Assembly: GCA_916613615.1 (NCBI GenBank) | Contig: OU744736.1 | Coordinates: 3,728,330 to 3,792,329, forward strand | DNA length: 64,000 nucleotides | Direction of reading: 5' to 3' | Origin: Steromphala cineraria | Taxonomy: Eukaryota; Mollusca; Gastropoda; Trochida; Trochidae | Part shown: positions 63,121 to 64,000 of the stretch, in pieces | Layout of the letters: every line of letters starts with the position of its first letter | Position numbering within the stretch: the first letter of the stretch is position 1 | Program-made: the position numbers and the translations under genes | Notes under the pieces: model-generated | Databases searched by the model: none | What the model was told of the DNA's origin: nothing | The model's input: the letters and a program-made list of their open reading frames with translations, nothing else

Positions 63121-64000
63121 CCGTGCACTTGTTAAGATCCTACACTGACAATAAACCGTGCACTTGTTAAGATCCTACACTGACAATAAACCGTGCACTT
63201 GTTAAGATCCTACACTGACATTAAACCGTGCACTTGTTAAGATCCTACATTGACATTAAACCGTGAACTTGTTAAGATCCTACACTGACATTAAACCGTG
63301 CACTTGTTAAGATCCTACACTGACATTAAACCATGCACTTGTTAAGATCCTACACTGACAATAAACCGTGCACTTGTTAAGATCCTACACTGACATTAAA
63401 CCGTGCACTTGTTAAGATCCTACACTGACATTAAACCGTGCACTTGTTAAGATCCTACACTGACATTAAACCGTGCACTTGTTAAGATCCGACACTGACA
63501 ATAAACCGTGAACTTGTTAAGATCCTACACTGACAATAAACCGTGCACTTGTTAAGATCCTACACTGACATTAAACCGTGCACTTGTTAAGATCCTACAC
63601 TGACATTAAACCGTGCACTTGTTAAGATCCTACACTGACAATAAACCGTGCACTTGTTAAGATCCTACACTGACATTAAACCGTGCACTTGTTAAGATCC
63701 TACACTGACATTAAACCGTGCACTTGTTAAGATCCTACACTGACATTAAACCGTGCACTTGTTAAGATCCTACATTGACAATAAACCGTGCACTTGTTAA
63801 GATCCTACACTGATATTAAACCGTGCACTTGTTAAGATCCTACACTGACATTAAACCGTGCACTTGTTAAGATCCTACATTGACAATAAACCGTGCACTT
63901 TTGTTAAGATCCTACATTGACAATAAACCGTGCACTTGTTAAGATCCTACACTGACATTAAACCGTGCACTTGTTAAGATCCTACATTGACAATAAACCG

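Larger units (their letters stand above)
52646..64000 (+). repeat. 35-bp satellite DNA array
   Basis: A tandem array of a 35-bp monomer (one example is 52671-52705). Key segments are GATCCTACACTGACATTAAA and CCGTGCACTTGTTAA. About 320 copies lie in the window and the array continues beyond its right end. Variation is nearly all by substitution: ACAC or ACAT before TGACA, CATTAAA or CAATAAA, CGTGCA, CATGCA or CGTGAA, and CACTTG or CATTTG. The unit length is kept exactly over 319 units (52681 to 63846), until a 2-base insertion at about 63900. Stops occur in all frames, so it is non-coding. Confidence 0.98.

Noticed and set aside
52646..64000. Regular short repeats resembling a CRISPR array
   Set aside because: There are no unique spacers; the whole 35-bp unit repeats head to tail, and the DNA is clearly metazoan.

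Overview
The window looks like nuclear DNA of a marine invertebrate, most likely a bivalve or other mollusc. It is AT-rich (roughly two thirds A+T by eye) and poor in genes. It holds metazoan-type transposable elements: an APE-type LINE with a 2A-like peptide, tRNA-derived SINEs with a conserved central block, TTAA-flanked MITEs, and an element containing the GAGTGAGTGAGTT-type stretch seen in many molluscan repeats. There are no operons, no ribosome binding sites and no bacterial gene density. The species cannot be named from sequence alone.

Layout. 1-7.6 kb: AT-rich non-coding DNA with a 483-bp long-TIR element (2285-2767) and pieces of diverged dispersed repeats. 7.6-11.56 kb: a nearly intact LINE encoding a 2A-like peptide, AP endonuclease, reverse transcriptase and a Cys/His C-terminal region. 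It is broken by one frame change near 10.34 kb. 11.58-26 kb: non-coding DNA with three copies of a ~365-bp TTAA MITE. 26-29.5 kb: the most unusual unique region. It has a strongly basic hypothetical ORF (26469-27101), a 53-bp-arm palindrome carrying a hammerhead-ribozyme-like core (27912-28050), a degenerate related motif on the other strand, and a second type of TTAA MITE. 29.5-45.4 kb: non-coding DNA with two more ~365-bp MITEs, a SINE fragment, a tRNA-derived SINE, a tandem duplication and a third type of TTAA element. 45.7-46.5 kb: a ~430-bp direct duplication whose copies are separated by two copies of the degenerate hammerhead-like motif. 47.3-50.3 kb: the sixth ~365-bp MITE, a TA-flanked TIR element and a well-preserved SINE. 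52.4-64 kb: a satellite array of a 35-bp monomer with about 320 core copies and nested higher-order repeats, running off the right end.

The only convincing protein-coding information is the LINE. The basic ORF at 26.5-27.1 kb is longer than chance would readily give, but I do not recognise it. Nearly everything else that can be explained is mobile or tandem repeat DNA. The non-autonomous elements (MITEs, SINEs) must have been moved by enzymes encoded elsewhere; the LINE here may or may not be the partner of the SINEs. The satellite's left edge has divergent monomers passing abruptly into a homogenised core, as unequal exchange predicts.
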